Part shown: positions 37,755 to 38,022 of the stretch, one piece after another | Position numbering within the stretch: the stretch's first letter is position 1 | How the letters are laid out: each line of letters begins with the position of its first letter | From: VRUE01 sp050258095 | GTDB lineage: Bacteria; Actinomycetota; Thermoleophilia; Solirubrobacterales; 70-9 | Direction of reading: 5' to 3' | Assembly: GCA_050258095.1 (NCBI GenBank) | Contig: JBLMYD010000092.1 | Span: forward strand, 1 to 38,022 | DNA length: 38,022 nt | The notes under the pieces: generated by a model | Databases searched by the model: none | The model's input: only the letters and a program-made list of their open reading frames with translations | Told to the model about the DNA's origin: nothing | Translations under genes and position numbers: made by a program

Positions 37755-38022
37755 ATGGGACGAGAGACTGACCTACGCACAAGGTGGACAGCGCTAGGCG
37801 CTCTGCCGGCAACCGTGCTGTTCCTCCTCCTCCTCCTCACCCCCTCCGCCCAAGCCATCCCCTTCCACCCCCGCAGCGAAGCCCTCGACGTCGGGGGCCT
37901 GAACCACGCCTGCGGCGCCGCCACCGACTCCCAGGGAGACCTCTACCTCTCCTCGGCGGGCACCTCGGAAATCAAGGTCTATGACCCTGAACACAACCTG
38001 CTCACGCAGATCGAAGACACAA
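37755..38022 (+). CDS. Secreted NHL-repeat-like protein (partial, runs off the window)
   Basis: 89 residues are visible. A signal peptide (TRWTALGALPATVLFLLLLL, then TPSAQA) is followed by LDVGGLNHACGAATDSQGDL and YLSSAGTSEIKVYDPEHNLL, a first NHL-type blade with the D-x-x-G-D-L-Y-L-S core. Glu is again GAA in the mature part. The gene therefore looks like the start of another secreted protein of the kind seen at 17991 and 20270. The C-terminal part lies outside the window. ATG 37755 is preceded by a good ribosome binding site. Confidence 0.8.
   Translation, partial: MGRETDLRTRWTALGALPATVLFLLLLLTPSAQAIPFHPRSEALDVGGLNHACGAATDSQGDLYLSSAGTSEIKVYDPEHNLLTQIEDT

Noticed and set aside
1..38022. IS element, integrase, prophage or plasmid origin
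   Set aside because: I found no transposase, recombinase, phage structural or replication gene, and no terminal inverted repeats around the cargo genes.

Overview
The window is high-GC DNA with many GTG and TTG starts. It carries secreted NHL/InlB-repeat/PASTA proteins and a large protein with the RAYELVSP signature. From what I know of these families, this points to a Thermoleophilia/Solirubrobacterales-type actinomycete; that is an inference from gene content, with no marker gene to confirm it. I see no rRNA, tRNA, CRISPR array, recognisable transposase, integrase or phage structural gene.

1-17.7 kb is an accessory island packed with toxin-antitoxin (TA) and related genes. It holds an unusual TA pair with a RelE-like toxin, AbrB/VapC and VapBC pairs, a Phd-like/MazF-like pair, two Fic AMP-transferases, and two AAA ATPases of the DUF4143 and DUF234 kinds. 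A SWIM-SNF2 helicase sits opposite a conserved hypothetical, and a lone phosphopantetheinyl transferase is also present. Broken copies lie between the intact genes: a DUF6927-like relic, a toxin relic, a headless nucleotidyltransferase, PIN and DUF4143 shards, an antitoxin with an in-frame 49-codon deletion and a vapC of 11 codons. Several cargo genes lie between same-orientation copies of pieces of their neighbours, so the island seems to have grown by repeated insertion or duplication without an IS element.

17.8-29.6 kb is a plus-strand block of secreted surface proteins. The first has an NHL-like propeller and InlB-like repeats, the second a TolB/FN3-like architecture, the third is a 947-residue secreted protein, and the fourth has six InlB-like repeats and a PASTA domain. 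A small NTF2-like protein follows. In this block Glu is written almost always GAA, whereas the rest of the window uses GAG. A mazEF-type pair sits in it on the opposite strand. A new secreted gene of the same style starts at 37755 and runs off the window.

29.6-38 kb holds a decayed DUF4143 ATPase, an MNT/HEPN pair and four consecutive TetR-type genes, the last without a DNA-binding domain. Next come an OatA-like acyltransferase with an SGNH domain and a methyltransferase on the minus strand, then a sigma-70 family gene with no visible start codon.

A regulatory pattern links the TA genes. At eleven gene starts a TAnnnT-like -10 hexamer lies 6 or 7 bases before the start codon, the arrangement expected for leaderless transcripts. 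This also fixes those start sites.
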